Of a stretch of DNA of 64,000 nucleotides, positions 1 to 8,183 are shown piece by piece. The DNA is taken from positions 62,001 through 126,000 of the forward strand of contig JAFUAT010000004.1 in assembly GCA_017460625.1 (NCBI GenBank), given 5' to 3'. The position numbers were made by a program, and so were the translations under genes. Every line of letters begins with the position of its first letter. The stretch's first letter is position 1. This DNA is from Candidatus Saccharimonadota bacterium. Its GTDB lineage: Bacteria > Patescibacteriota > Saccharimonadia > Saccharimonadales > Saccharimonadaceae. The notes below the pieces were generated by a model, which was not told the DNA's origin, searched no databases, and worked only from the letters and a program-made list of their open reading frames with translations.

Positions 1-1242
1 TTAAAAATTACCGTGAGCAACTACGATTCGGAAGGTAATCTAATTAAGAGTACGATCGTCTTTGACCGTGATGATTTGGACTACGAAAGTGGTGTTCTCC
101 CAACTTTTGAGTTAAATCTAGATAACTTTGGCGGACGTGGTCATTATGTAATCACAGCCGAAGGTGTTGGACATGATGGTACTCCAATTGAAAAAATGTT
201 GGAGGTGGTTTATAAATCAGAAGAAGGCGGTAGCGATGATGGTGGCGAAGTCAACCCAGAGCCAGGCGACTCTGAAGTAGATGTCGATGCCGATATTCCA
301 ACCGTTGAAGTTGAGACTATCGCTGTAGAAGTCTATGACAAGGATGGTGATTTAGTAAAGGGGCCAATTATTTACGATAACCCAACTGGCGATGAAGAAA
401 TTGATCTGAGCGATTTGCCTGATGGTGAATATACCGTCGTAATCATTAGTCGTGACGAAGACAATAACGTCATTAAGAAAGAAGTTATAGACGTTGTGGT
501 CGACAAGGATGCTGGTGATTCTGAAGCAGAAGTAACCATCGAAGACCACGGCGAAGATGTAGTAAAAGCAGAAATTACCGTTACAGATAAAGATGGTAAT
601 ATCGTAAAAGATCCAATCGTAATCAATAATCCTACGCCTGGCGATAAGATAAATGTTGATTTAGATGGTCTTGAAGATGGAGACTATAATATCAACGTAG
701 ATTACTATGACGGAAACGGTAACAAGGTTGGTGGCGAAGTAATTCCTGTCACTAAGACTGATGATGGTAAGATATCCATCAAAACCGACAAAGAAGTGGA
801 TGTAGTAACACAAATCGAAATTGACATTTATGACGAAGATGGTAATCTAGACAGAGTAATCATTATCGATAGAGAAACAGGAACAGCATATGTCTATGAT
901 AAAGATGGAAATTTGTTATACACTATCCCTGACGCTTACAAAGATGGCAAAATATTAATCGACCTAGATGGTCTTGCTTCTGGAAACTATACAGCTGTAA
1001 TCACTTACAAAGATGCGAATGGCAAGACGATTGGCAACACTAAGACTGTAAAGATCAAGTATGAAGCAGGTAAAGCAATCATCGTACCAGACACTGGTAG
1101 CTTCTTCCAGGGACTAAACATCTCTAGACAAGATTATCTAATCACCGGTATTATAGTATTCACCGTGATTGGTGTAGTAGCATTTGGAATCGTAAAAAGG
1201 AACCATAACACAAAGAAGTTTAGCGGAAAGAATCGTCGCTAG
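1..1242 (+). CDS. C-terminal part of repeat-rich, sortase-type surface protein (5' end outside window)
   Basis: The frame is open from base 1, so only the last 413 residues are seen. About three beta-type repeat units are visible, each opening with a D-x-D-G-(N/D)-(L/I) turn and closing with D-L-x-G-L-x-x-G-x-Y; the protein is very acidic (Asp/Glu rich), as in calcium-binding adhesin repeats. The C-terminus has a VPDTG motif about 50 residues from the end, then a roughly 20-residue hydrophobic segment and a Lys/Arg-rich tail, the layout of an LPXTG-type wall sorting signal. A sortase is encoded at 50026-51342 and a second PDTG protein at 27835-29391. Function is inferred to be extracellular, possibly adhesion; no enzymatic domain is recognised. 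Confidence 0.75.
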   Translation, partial: LKITVSNYDSEGNLIKSTIVFDRDDLDYESGVLPTFELNLDNFGGRGHYVITAEGVGHDGTPIEKMLEVVYKSEEGGSDDGGEVNPEPGDSEVDVDADIPTVEVETIAVEVYDKDGDLVKGPIIYDNPTGDEEIDLSDLPDGEYTVVIISRDEDNNVIKKEVIDVVVDKDAGDSEAEVTIEDHGEDVVKAEITVTDKDGNIVKDPIVINNPTPGDKINVDLDGLEDGDYNINVDYYDGNGNKVGGEVIPVTKTDDGKISIKTDKEVDVVTQIEIDIYDEDGNLDRVIIIDRETGTAYVYDKDGNLLYTIPDAYKDGKILIDLDGLASGNYTAVITYKDANGKTIGNTKTVKIKYEAGKAIIVPDTGSFFQGLNISRQDYLITGIIVFTVIGVVAFGIVKRNHNTKKFSGKNRR

Positions 1243-1248
1243 AAAAAA

Positions 1249-1282
1249 GGCTACATAGGATAGGTGTGTTACCTATGTAGCC
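1249..1282. terminator. hairpin after the surface-protein gene
   Basis: An 11-bp perfect stem (1249-1259 with 1272-1282) starts seven bases after the stop codon. No T-run follows on the plus strand; AAAAAA precedes it, so it would have a U-tail only if read from the minus strand. Probably an mRNA 3' stabilising hairpin or part of the convergent terminator pair. Confidence 0.5.
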
Positions 1283-1307
1283 TACACTCTACATTATTAT
1301 ATATAAA

Positions 1308-1349
1308 AAAATACCGGCACCGTTTAAACTGCGAGGGTGCCGGTATTTT
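1308..1349. terminator. bidirectional terminator between surface protein and rpmE
   Basis: A 14-bp perfect stem (1308-1321 with 1336-1349) has an A-run on its left side and T's on its right side. It can terminate rpmE on the minus strand and read-through from the plus strand. Confidence 0.8.
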
Positions 1350-1350
1350 G

Positions 1351-1695
1351 TTATTTGACGATTTCTGCGTTAGCTTTTGCTTCTTTCTTTTCTTCCTCTT
1401 TAGCAGCTTTTTTAGCTTTGTTGCCTAGAGTTGAACGAAGTTTAGCAGCGCGCTCTGCGCGAGCTTTGAAGCGGTCCACGCGACCTTCCGTATCGATAAT
1501 CTTCTCTTCGCCAGTAAAGAATGGGTGGGAAGCAGAAGAAATCTGAATTTTAACCAATGGATATTCATTTCCATCGGTCCATTTGATGGTTTCTTCGCTT
1601 TTGGCAGTAGATTTAGTCAAAAATGAGAAACCAGCAGCTTCGTCTGAAAAGACGACAGCACGGTAATCTTTAGGGTGTAATTCTTTTTTACTCAT
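1351..1695 (-). CDS. rpmE: 50S ribosomal protein bL31, type B
   Basis: Component of the large ribosomal subunit. The first about 80 residues match the bL31 family well: HPKDYR near the N-terminus, V-F-S-D, a [18 protein letters not shown] core and the TEGRVDRF motif. No CxxC zinc pairs are present, so it is the zinc-independent type B form. The roughly 30-residue Ala/Lys/Glu-rich C-terminal tail is an extension beyond the usual 80-90 residues. A TATAAT box on the minus strand (1707-1712) lies 11 bases upstream of the ATG. It is a single-gene unit, convergent with the upstream surface-protein gene. Confidence 0.93.
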   Translation of the reverse strand: MSKKELHPKDYRAVVFSDEAAGFSFLTKSTAKSEETIKWTDGNEYPLVKIQISSASHPFFTGEEKIIDTEGRVDRFKARAERAAKLRSTLGNKAKKAAKEEEKKEAKANAEIVK

Positions 1696-1824
1696 AATTG
1701 CTATTTATTATATCAGAGATTTATAAAAATGTAAAGAGAAAAGGAGAACTTCGTTCTTTGTAAAATTGGGGGTTGCGTACGTGTTTCAATCTATCTTAGT
1801 CTTGATTTTTGCGGCTATGTGTGA

Positions 1825-1830
1825 TATAAT
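1825..1830 (+). promoter_or_regulatory. extended -10 promoter of rpsB-tsf
   Basis: TGTGATATAAT gives an extended -10 (TG-A-TATAAT). It lies about 95 bases before the rpsB ATG, leaving a structured leader. Confidence 0.7.
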
Positions 1831-1858
1831 TAGATTATATATTAATTAATGAAACACT

Positions 1859-1902
1859 CTGTAGGGGATTTCCTTAGACTAGAAGTCTATTTGATCCTAC
1901 AG
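1859..1902 (+). promoter_or_regulatory. structured 5' leader of rpsB
   Basis: Nested hairpin: CTGTAGG (1859-1865) pairs with CCTACAG (1896-1902), enclosing TAGACT/AGTCTA (1875-1880 with 1884-1889). A purine-rich stretch with GGAAAGGAAA follows before the ATG. rpsB leaders in other bacteria are sites of S2 autoregulation; the same role here is inference. Confidence 0.5.
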
Positions 1903-1925
1903 GGAAAGGGAAAGGAAATCATATT

Positions 1926-2612
1926 ATGACAGTAAATGTCGATATGAAAGCTCTGCTTGAAGCTGGTGCTCATTTTGGGCACAAGACAAGCCGGTGGCAT
2001 CCAAAAATGGCACCATATATTCACTCAAAGCGTCAAGGCGCACATATTATCAATCTCGAAAAGACTGTAGAAGCTTTAAACGAAGCTTTGCCAAAAATCA
2101 CTGAGATTTCAAAAGGTGACAAGAAAATTCTTTTCGTTGGTACAAAGAAACAAATGAAAGACATCGTAAAGGCTGCAGCGGAATCCGTTGAAATGCCTTA
2201 TATGACAGTTCGTTGGGTTGGCGGCACACTAACCAACGTCGAAACAGTCAATCGTCAGATTCGCAAACTAAAAGATCTCGAGAAAAAGATGGCCTCTGGT
2301 GAACTCGAAAATCGCTATTCAAAGCTCGAGGTCCAGAGGTTCCAAGAAGAAATCGATCTTTTGAACGAACGCTACGGTGGCATTAAAAACATGAGCGAAC
2401 AGCCTGCCGCTGTAATCATTGTCGATGCCAATGAGGATAGAAACGCAATTAAGGAAGCAAACACTCTAAAGATTCCTGTATTTGCACTTGCTGACACAAA
2501 CGTTGATCCATCTGGAATTGATTATCTCATTCCATGCAACGACGATGCCATCAAGGCCACCCAGCTGGTTCTTGATTATTTCGTTGAGGCTATCAAAGAA
2601 GGTCGTAAATAA
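1926..2612 (+). CDS. rpsB: 30S ribosomal protein uS2
   Basis: Small-subunit protein S2, needed for S1 binding and mRNA handling in other bacteria. Family signatures are clear: LLEAGAHFGHKTSRWHPKM at the N-terminus, HIINLEKT, LFVGTKKQ, the RWVGGTLTN motif, and the PDAN/IPVFALADTNVDP region near residues 180-205. At 228 residues it has normal length. It starts an operon with tsf 22 bases downstream, the common bacterial order; pyrH and frr, often next, are not in this operon (frr is at 4058-4603 on the other strand). Confidence 0.97.
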   Translation: MTVNVDMKALLEAGAHFGHKTSRWHPKMAPYIHSKRQGAHIINLEKTVEALNEALPKITEISKGDKKILFVGTKKQMKDIVKAAAESVEMPYMTVRWVGGTLTNVETVNRQIRKLKDLEKKMASGELENRYSKLEVQRFQEEIDLLNERYGGIKNMSEQPAAVIIVDANEDRNAIKEANTLKIPVFALADTNVDPSGIDYLIPCNDDAIKATQLVLDYFVEAIKEGRK

Positions 2613-2634
2613 ATTTTAAAAAGGAGGCAAAAAA

Positions 2635-3225
2635 ATGGCTGAAGTAACAGTTGAACAAATCAAAAAATTAAAAGAGCTTTCTGGCGCAGGGCTCACTGAT
2701 GCAAAAAAGGCATTAGTCGAAGCCAATGGTGATTTTGACAAGGCACTTGAAGCAATGCGTAAGAAAGGCTTAACTAAGGCTGAAAAACGTGGTGATCGCG
2801 AAACTCGCGAAGGTCTAGTAGAATCCTACATTCATGACGGTCGCCTAGGAGCAATCGTAGAAGTAAACTGCGAGACGTCTTTCGTAGCCAAAACTGACGA
2901 ATTTAAGACTTTGGCTCATCAAATTGCAATGCAAATTGCATCTATGGCGCCACTTTATGTTTCTGAAGATGATATCCCAGAAGCAGACAAGAAAGCAAAG
3001 ATTAAAGAACTTGAAGAAAACTTTAAAGGCCCAGAAAATATGAAGGAAAAGATTCTTGAAGGACAAGTCAAGAAAGCTTTCTCTGACAAGGTACTAATGA
3101 ATCAACCATATATTTTGGATGACACTAAGACCGTGGAACAGTTTATCAAAGAAGCTATTGCTAAGACTGGCGAAAATATCACTATTCGTCAATTTAAGAG
3201 AATTGAGCTTGGTGTAACCGAATAA
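2635..3225 (+). CDS. tsf: elongation factor Ts (short form)
   Basis: Guanine-nucleotide exchange factor that recycles EF-Tu (encoded at 29594-30778). The N-terminal UBA-like domain has the LKELSGAGLTDAKKAL signature, followed by the dimerisation core with the VNCETSFVAKTDEF motif. At 196 residues it is the short type, lacking much of the second subdomain of the E. coli protein (about 283 aa), similar in length to the Thermus protein. An AAGGAGG ribosome-binding site lies seven bases before the ATG. Its stop codon lies inside the left arm of a long palindrome (3218-3383). Confidence 0.96.
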   Translation: MAEVTVEQIKKLKELSGAGLTDAKKALVEANGDFDKALEAMRKKGLTKAEKRGDRETREGLVESYIHDGRLGAIVEVNCETSFVAKTDEFKTLAHQIAMQIASMAPLYVSEDDIPEADKKAKIKELEENFKGPENMKEKILEGQVKKAFSDKVLMNQPYILDDTKTVEQFIKEAIAKTGENITIRQFKRIELGVTE

Positions 3226-3383
3226 GCTTTTTGATAGCTTGGACTTGTTTGCTTGTAAAATTTACAACATAAAGTCAAGAAAAAATGTCCTTAAATTTGG
3301 GACATTTTTTCATTGTTAGGTTGTAAATTTTACGCAAACAAATCTGGTCTAAATCTCATTATGCTATCAAAAAGCTTATTCGG
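3218..3383. repeat. 166-bp nested inverted repeat between convergent tsf and uppS
   Basis: Three coaxial stems are visible: outer 21-bp perfect arms (3218-3238 with 3363-3383), a middle stem of 8 plus 14 bp with a 2-base bulge (3245-3252 and 3255-3268 with 3320-3333 and 3334-3341), and a central 11-bp hairpin flanked by A6 and T6 (3280-3290 with 3300-3310). The outer arms include the tsf stop codon and lie immediately next to the uppS stop codon. The centre is a bidirectional terminator. The extent is far beyond a normal terminator. Confidence 0.85.
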
Positions 3384-4055
3384 CTACTTGCCAAATCTTC
3401 TACTTCTTGAGTCGTATTCTTCAATGATTTTCATAATGTCATCTGCGGACATTTCTGGGAAATATTTTTTAATGAACATAAACTCGGCGTAGGAAGAGCG
3501 CCAAAGCATGAAGCCAGAAATGCGTTCTTCGCCAGATGTTCTTACTACCATATCGATATCAGGGACTTCTGGGTGATACAAATGCGCCCGAATGGTTTCT
3601 GGTGTGATTTTTTGATTATTTTCTATGGCTAGATTCGCAGCATCAGCGATTTCTTGCTCGCCGCCATAGTTAAAACAGAAACAAACCGTAATGCCAGTGC
3701 AGCCGCGAGTCGTTTCTTCTGCTTTTAGAATGGTCTCGGCCAGGCTTTTTGAAACACGATTTTTAGAACCTAGTATTAGCATTCTGGCGTTGTTTTTCGC
3801 TAACTTTTCGGCGTATTTTAAAAGTCTGGTTTCAGCTAGCTTCATAATATAGCCGACTTCGTCGCTACTGCGACCCCAGTTTTCGGTACTAAATACATAA
3901 AAAGTTATATACTTTATGCCTGCCGAGTCGGCTGCAGAAACAAGTTTTTCGATTGCGTCGAGACCTTTTTTGTGTCCTTCGATAGTGGGAAGGCCGCGTT
4001 CTTTGGCCCAACGACGATTGCCGTCTGCAATAATTCCTAGATGATTAATACCCAT
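3384..4055 (-). CDS. uppS: undecaprenyl (polyprenyl) diphosphate synthase
   Basis: Cis-prenyltransferase that condenses isopentenyl diphosphate onto farnesyl diphosphate to make the C55 carrier for peptidoglycan precursors. The IADGNRRWA motif near residue 10 carries the catalytic Asp; GHKKG and the FSTENW motif follow, and the C-terminal substrate site is RTSGEERISGFMLW with SYAEF. At 223 residues it is slightly short but complete. It lies 2 bases downstream of frr in a minus-strand operon; dxr and cdsA, which often follow, are absent here. The lipid carrier would feed the MurJ/PBP set at 17.5-21.9 kb. Confidence 0.95.
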   Translation of the reverse strand: MGINHLGIIADGNRRWAKERGLPTIEGHKKGLDAIEKLVSAADSAGIKYITFYVFSTENWGRSSDEVGYIMKLAETRLLKYAEKLAKNNARMLILGSKNRVSKSLAETILKAEETTRGCTGITVCFCFNYGGEQEIADAANLAIENNQKITPETIRAHLYHPEVPDIDMVVRTSGEERISGFMLWRSSYAEFMFIKKYFPEMSADDIMKIIEEYDSRSRRFGK

Positions 4056-4057
4056 AA

Positions 4058-4603
4058 CTAGATCTTCATTATTTCGTCTGATTTGTTTTTGAATTCTGCG
4101 TCGATTTTATCTGAGAATTCTTTGGTTAGCTCGTCGATATCTTTTTCGGCGCGTTTTTTGATGTCTTCACTTAAATCTTCGGCGATTTTGATAGCTTTTC
4201 TGGCATCTTCGCGGACGTTTCTCATGGCTACTTTAGCATTTTCTACTTTTGCCGAAGCGGTTTTAACAATTTCCTTGCGACGCTCTTCAGTAAGAGCTGG
4301 AATTGGCACCCGAATAACTCGACCATCATCAGCGGGATTTAATCCTAAAGCTTGGTCGGCACGGATGGCGTTTTCGATTGCGGCAATATTGGTAGGATCA
4401 AATGGAGTGACTACCAAGAGAGTTGCATCAGCGGCGGTAATGTTTGCAGCCTGATTTAATGGCATGAATTGACCGTAAACTTCTACTTTGATACCAGCTA
4501 GCATATCGGGGTGAGCACGCCCGGTACGTACTTTTTTCATTTCAGTGCGAAAACGTTCTAAAACGTCCTCCATTTTTTGACGATCTTTTCTGGTGTCAAA
4601 CAT
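4058..4603 (-). CDS. frr: ribosome recycling factor
   Basis: Splits post-termination ribosomes together with EF-G. The 181-residue protein has the full RRF fold: RTGRAHPDMLAGIKVEVYG in the N-terminal half, TPFDP, the LNP..DGRVIRVPIPALTEERRKE motif and a long charged C-terminal helix. A leader with an AAGGAG site and a TG-G-TATAAT promoter on the minus strand (4627-4632) precede it. First gene of frr-uppS; its promoter diverges from that of rseP within about 30 bases. Confidence 0.97.
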   Translation of the reverse strand: MFDTRKDRQKMEDVLERFRTEMKKVRTGRAHPDMLAGIKVEVYGQFMPLNQAANITAADATLLVVTPFDPTNIAAIENAIRADQALGLNPADDGRVIRVPIPALTEERRKEIVKTASAKVENAKVAMRNVREDARKAIKIAEDLSEDIKKRAEKDIDELTKEFSDKIDAEFKNKSDEIMKI

Positions 4604-4626
4604 AGTAACTCCTTATTTATAATTAA

Positions 4627-4632
4627 ATTATA
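4627..4632 (-). promoter_or_regulatory. extended -10 promoter of frr-uppS
   Basis: Minus-strand TGG-TATAAT, 23 bases upstream of the frr start, leaving room for an AAGGAG site. Back-to-back with the rseP promoter at 4660-4665. Confidence 0.7.
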
Positions 4633-4659
4633 CCATACATTTTCACCTTCCTTATGTGG

Positions 4660-4665
4660 TATAAT
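4660..4665 (+). promoter_or_regulatory. leaderless promoter of rseP
   Basis: TGG-TATAAT ends six bases before the ATG at 4672, so transcription should begin at or next to the start codon. Confidence 0.75.
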
Positions 4666-4671
4666 ACATTT

Positions 4672-6024
4672 ATGGATATATTTTTAGGCGTTGTAGTTGG
4701 TTTAATTGTTCTTATGGTGCTTGTGGTGGCACATGAGTTTGGGCATTTCATTATGTCCAGAAGAAACGGAGTTAGGGTACTCGAGTTTGGAATCGGTTTT
4801 CCGCCGCGCGCGATTGCTTGGATTAAGGATAAAAAAACCGGAAAATGGCGAAGACTCAAGAAAACCGAATGGAATAAAACCAATATCACAAAAACTGTTG
4901 GAGTTGAAAAAGGTAAAAAAGAGGAATCAGTAGATAATGATGACAAGAAAATCATCCAGAAGGGTCTGATTTTTAGTATCAACTGGTTGCCAATTGGCGG
5001 ATTTTGTCAGATGGACGGGGAATCTGCAGAAGATTCTAGGCCTGGTACCTTTGGAAAAGCGAGTTTTTGGAAGAAGACCAAGATTCTGTTTGGCGGAGTC
5101 ATAATGAACTGGCTTGTAGCCTGGGTGATATTTACGATTTTGGCCTGGGTAGGGATGCCAAATTTTATGGATAATCAATTTACAATTGAATCCGATACTG
5201 TGGTGGATCAAGTGCCGGTAAAAGTAAAGGCTGTGCATGAAGGTTCGCCAGCCGATGAAGCAGGTTTTCGCGATGGAGATTATATTTTGAAGGTTGCCGG
5301 TGAATCGGTCAGCTATGGTAGCGAAATTATGAAAATCAATGATGCGCATGCAGGAGAAGAAGTGACGTATCTCGTGGAAAGAACGATTAGTTGTAACGAG
5401 ACTCCAGATTTTGAACAGTGCAAAACTGTAGGTATGGATGGCACTGGCAATGCCCCATCATATACTGACACTGTAGAGCTTACAGCAAAATTAAATTCAA
5501 AAGATGACGAATATCTACTTGGCGTGACTATGGAATCTTCACAGGCTCTGTCTCATTCCACTTGGAGTGCGCCAATTACTGGAGCAGGACTAACTTTGCA
5601 ATTGACAGGTGAAACATTTAAAGGCCTTGGCGAGTTGGTCTGGAATTTAATTTCAGGAGTAGGACAACAACTAAGCTTTGATGGGGCTGTGCGCGAGAGC
5701 GGGCGTGAAGCAATTGAAACGGTAGGCAATTCCGTGACTGGTCCGGTAGGGATAATTGGAGTTTTATTCCCGTCATTTACATCAGCAGGTCCAGCGAACT
5801 TAGCGTTCCTTGCTGGCGTAATCTCGGTATCGCTGGCATGCATGAATGTGTTGCCTATTCCAGCACTTGATGGCGGTAGATGGGTGCTTATCGCTATCTT
5901 TAAACTTCGAAAGAAAAAACTAACAAAAGAAATTGAAGAAAAAATTGTCGCAAGGGCCTTTATGATACTACTTGCTTTAATTGTTATTGTTACAATTCTA
6001 GATATCACGAGGTTTTTTAGATGA
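4672..6024 (+). CDS. rseP: membrane zinc metalloprotease, RseP/site-2 protease family
   Basis: Intramembrane M50 protease that cleaves membrane-anchored regulators or leftover signal peptides. The first membrane segment carries the HEFGH zinc motif (near residue 20), a PDZ domain sits in the central region (the GSPADEAGFRDGD stretch), and the third zinc ligand motif NVLPIPALDGGR lies near residue 400, followed by a last membrane segment. Length is 450 residues. The ATG at 4672 is chosen because an in-frame ATG further upstream at 4654 lies across the -10 box. There is a long hydrophilic insert after residue 60 compared with E. coli. It overlaps the next gene by ATGA. Confidence 0.93.
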   Translation: MDIFLGVVVGLIVLMVLVVAHEFGHFIMSRRNGVRVLEFGIGFPPRAIAWIKDKKTGKWRRLKKTEWNKTNITKTVGVEKGKKEESVDNDDKKIIQKGLIFSINWLPIGGFCQMDGESAEDSRPGTFGKASFWKKTKILFGGVIMNWLVAWVIFTILAWVGMPNFMDNQFTIESDTVVDQVPVKVKAVHEGSPADEAGFRDGDYILKVAGESVSYGSEIMKINDAHAGEEVTYLVERTISCNETPDFEQCKTVGMDGTGNAPSYTDTVELTAKLNSKDDEYLLGVTMESSQALSHSTWSAPITGAGLTLQLTGETFKGLGELVWNLISGVGQQLSFDGAVRESGREAIETVGNSVTGPVGIIGVLFPSFTSAGPANLAFLAGVISVSLACMNVLPIPALDGGRWVLIAIFKLRKKKLTKEIEEKIVARAFMILLALIVIVTILDITRFFR

Positions 6025-6740
6025 AAAAGCAGGGGTGGCGAACCTTTTTATTAGTACTTTTTCTCTTGGCGTGGGTGTTTGTAGTTTTAATTTCCACCGA
6101 GCTTTTAATTGGGGTTATCATGGCATGGGCTTTGCCACCTGAAACATTTAATTCTCCTTTAGTGACCACAATTTATTCTGTAATTTCTTACGGGCTGGCA
6201 CTATTTATTATAGTGTATGTACCGCCAAAAATTTTTAAAAAAAGCGAGATCATGCGTTCGACACGTGAGCGAATGGGACTTAATGGACTTCCGACTTGGA
6301 CAGATATTGGTTTGGCGCCAATTGGTTATGTCGCATCGATTTTAATTGCCGCGGGAATTACATTGCTTTTTTCGCTTTTTCCGTGGTTTAATGCCGATGA
6401 AGTACAGGAACTTGGATATAATTTATACATGCAGGGCGGGGAAAGAGTGCTAGCATTTATATCCCTAGTAATATTGGCTCCGATTGTAGAGGAATTAGTA
6501 TTTCGAGGATGGCTTTATGGAAAGTTAAGGCTTAAAGTTCCAAAGGCGATTGCGGTTTTGATTGTGTCACTTTTATTTGGGCTGGTACATTTTCAATGGA
6601 ATGTAGGGATAAGCGTGTTTGCAATGTCTATAATTACATGCTCTCTTAGGGAAGTAACTGGTACAATCTATGCGGGGACTTTAGTTCACATGATCAATAA
6701 CTGCGTGGCGTTTTTTATGGTTTTTATGCTTGGTATGTGA
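6021..6740 (+). CDS. CPBP-family intramembrane metalloprotease (CAAX protease/bacteriocin-immunity type)
   Basis: A 239-residue integral membrane protein with about seven hydrophobic segments. It carries the three abortive-infection/CAAX-protease motifs: EELVFRGWLYG (EExxxR), FGLVHFQWN (the His motif) and the C-terminal HMINNCVAF. Family members cleave prenylated or membrane peptides, or give immunity to bacteriocins; the substrate here cannot be told. Its start codon overlaps the rseP stop (ATGA), so the two membrane proteases are translationally coupled, suggesting a shared proteolytic job. Confidence 0.88.
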   Translation: MKKQGWRTFLLVLFLLAWVFVVLISTELLIGVIMAWALPPETFNSPLVTTIYSVISYGLALFIIVYVPPKIFKKSEIMRSTRERMGLNGLPTWTDIGLAPIGYVASILIAAGITLLFSLFPWFNADEVQELGYNLYMQGGERVLAFISLVILAPIVEELVFRGWLYGKLRLKVPKAIAVLIVSLLFGLVHFQWNVGISVFAMSIITCSLREVTGTIYAGTLVHMINNCVAFFMVFMLGM

Positions 6741-6758
6741 TTTTTTTAAAAAAAGTTA

Positions 6759-6783
6759 CCCCACGACCGTGATGGTCGTGGGG
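6759..6783. terminator. terminator between CPBP protease and GH13-like gene
   Basis: A 10-bp perfect GC-rich stem (6759-6768 with 6774-6783). The better T-run, TTTTTTT, is on the minus strand, so it chiefly serves the convergent GH13-like gene. Confidence 0.75.
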
Positions 6784-6797
6784 CTTTAGGGTGACTA

Positions 6798-7991
6798 TCA
6801 ATAAGCCTTCCATTTCTGGATGGCAGTCTTAGTTAAATTTAATGTACTATTTTCATTTTTTTCTTGTAGTGCATATTCTTCCATGGGTATCGGAAGACGG
6901 CAGTTTGCGCAGGAATTCTGTCTTAATGATTCGGGCGCAATGATGTTCTTCTCGATGCACGACGCCGATTTAGCGTCAAGCGACAGCATATCAGCAATGC
7001 TTAGTTCGTCGGCGGTGGGATTAGTCAATCCCAATTCTTGTCCTTGATAGAGAACAATGTTTGTCGCTTCCGAATTAAACATCATGTTTATCACTGCTTT
7101 GCCGCTCATTTCTGAACGAGAAGTGAAACGCGGGCTGTTTGGAGATTCAAGTTCCAAAAGGAATCTAGAATCTTTTGCGTATTTGTTAATATAATCCAAA
7201 GTGTTTCCTTTGTGAAATGCGGCCATGCTTTTAAGTATAGTATTACTGATGCACTCCACGTCAGTTTCCTTCTCATAATACGCGATTTCGCTGCCTGTGT
7301 TGTCAATACACTCCATAATAATATATGGAGCCGTCTTTGAATAAACATTGGTTAATTCGTTTAGAATCGTCGTTGCTCTTTTGTCCTTCAGGAGTTTATG
7401 GAAGTGCATATCCTGAGAAATGTTTTTATTGAGCGATTCGACCGAACCAATTTTGAACCCATCTACATCGTACTTAGACGCCCAGTAATACATGACATCC
7501 TTAAAGTAACGAACTAGATTTCGGTTCACTACGCCGCCGGGCCACCAATTTAAATCTGCCTGAGAAGAAAGATTCAAATGGAGATAATACTCTCCTCTTT
7601 TTGGATAATATTCCCAAGCGGTGTCTTGATCCACCAAGTTTTGGTAATCAAGCGATGGTTCTTTGGCCCAGATATATTTACTGGGGTCTTGCTTGAACCA
7701 AGGGTGGCTGGTTGACGTCGAGTCAATCACTATTTCTAGAATGACTTTTAAATCTAGGGTATGAGCTGTACTCATGAACTCCTCAAAGTCTTCTATGGTG
7801 CCTAGCCGACTATTTATAGAATAATAATCGGAGATATCGTATCCGCTATTTTTAAGTGGAGACGAAAAGATTGGGCTAAGCCATACATAGTCAGCACCAA
7901 GAGCTTTGATCCGCGGCAAAAATGCCGTCATGGTTCTGATTTTCCCCCATGACAACGGCCACAGGTGATAAATTAATTTTTTGATTGCCAT
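6798..7991 (-). CDS. GH13 (alpha-amylase fold) protein with lost catalytic residues
   Basis: The N-terminal half follows GH13 alpha-glucosidase/trehalose-synthase proteins closely (ALGADYVWLSPIFSSP, NSGYDISDYYSI, HPWF). The conserved catalytic regions are degenerate: in region II, DGFKIG, the nucleophile Asp is Gly182; in region IV the usual N-H-D-x-P-R reads S-P-N-S-P-R (284-285); in region I the usual N-H is D-S. Only the region III Glu (about E227) remains. At 397 residues it is also shorter than active enzymes (about 500+). The ATG at 7991 follows a GGAGG site; an in-frame GTG six bases upstream lies inside that site. It is likely a binding or regulatory pseudoenzyme; an altered-mechanism enzyme cannot be excluded. 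Confidence 0.82.
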   Translation of the reverse strand: MAIKKLIYHLWPLSWGKIRTMTAFLPRIKALGADYVWLSPIFSSPLKNSGYDISDYYSINSRLGTIEDFEEFMSTAHTLDLKVILEIVIDSTSTSHPWFKQDPSKYIWAKEPSLDYQNLVDQDTAWEYYPKRGEYYLHLNLSSQADLNWWPGGVVNRNLVRYFKDVMYYWASKYDVDGFKIGSVESLNKNISQDMHFHKLLKDKRATTILNELTNVYSKTAPYIIMECIDNTGSEIAYYEKETDVECISNTILKSMAAFHKGNTLDYINKYAKDSRFLLELESPNSPRFTSRSEMSGKAVINMMFNSEATNIVLYQGQELGLTNPTADELSIADMLSLDAKSASCIEKNIIAPESLRQNSCANCRLPIPMEEYALQEKNENSTLNLTKTAIQKWKAY

Positions 7992-8171
7992 AATCACACC
8001 TCCAATTATATAGGCAAAAAATCTAAAAAGTTACTAGGTATATCTTTATTATATCACAAGTGTTTTGAATTGTCAATATTTTCACCTGGTGGGGCTATGT
8101 TGGCTATGCCTAGATATGGCCATTTGCAGTAGCAATATCAGATTGAATTTCTAAAAACTGGGGTTTTATGG

Positions 8172-8177
8172 TATAAT
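8172..8177 (+). promoter_or_regulatory. leaderless promoter of proS
   Basis: TGG-TATAAT with six bases to the ATG at 8184; no Shine-Dalgarno sequence. Confidence 0.75.
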
Positions 8178-8183
8178 TTTGAT

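Noticed and set aside
4654-4671. Longer N-termini of rseP, the PBP, murJ, sortase and the 57534 protein
   Set aside because: In each case the upstream in-frame start lies within or before the -10 box, so the extra residues would be encoded by the promoter.
6798-7991. Active alpha-amylase, trehalose synthase or oligo-glucosidase
   Set aside because: Nucleophile Asp and the region IV His-Asp are missing, so annotation as an active glycosidase is not supported.
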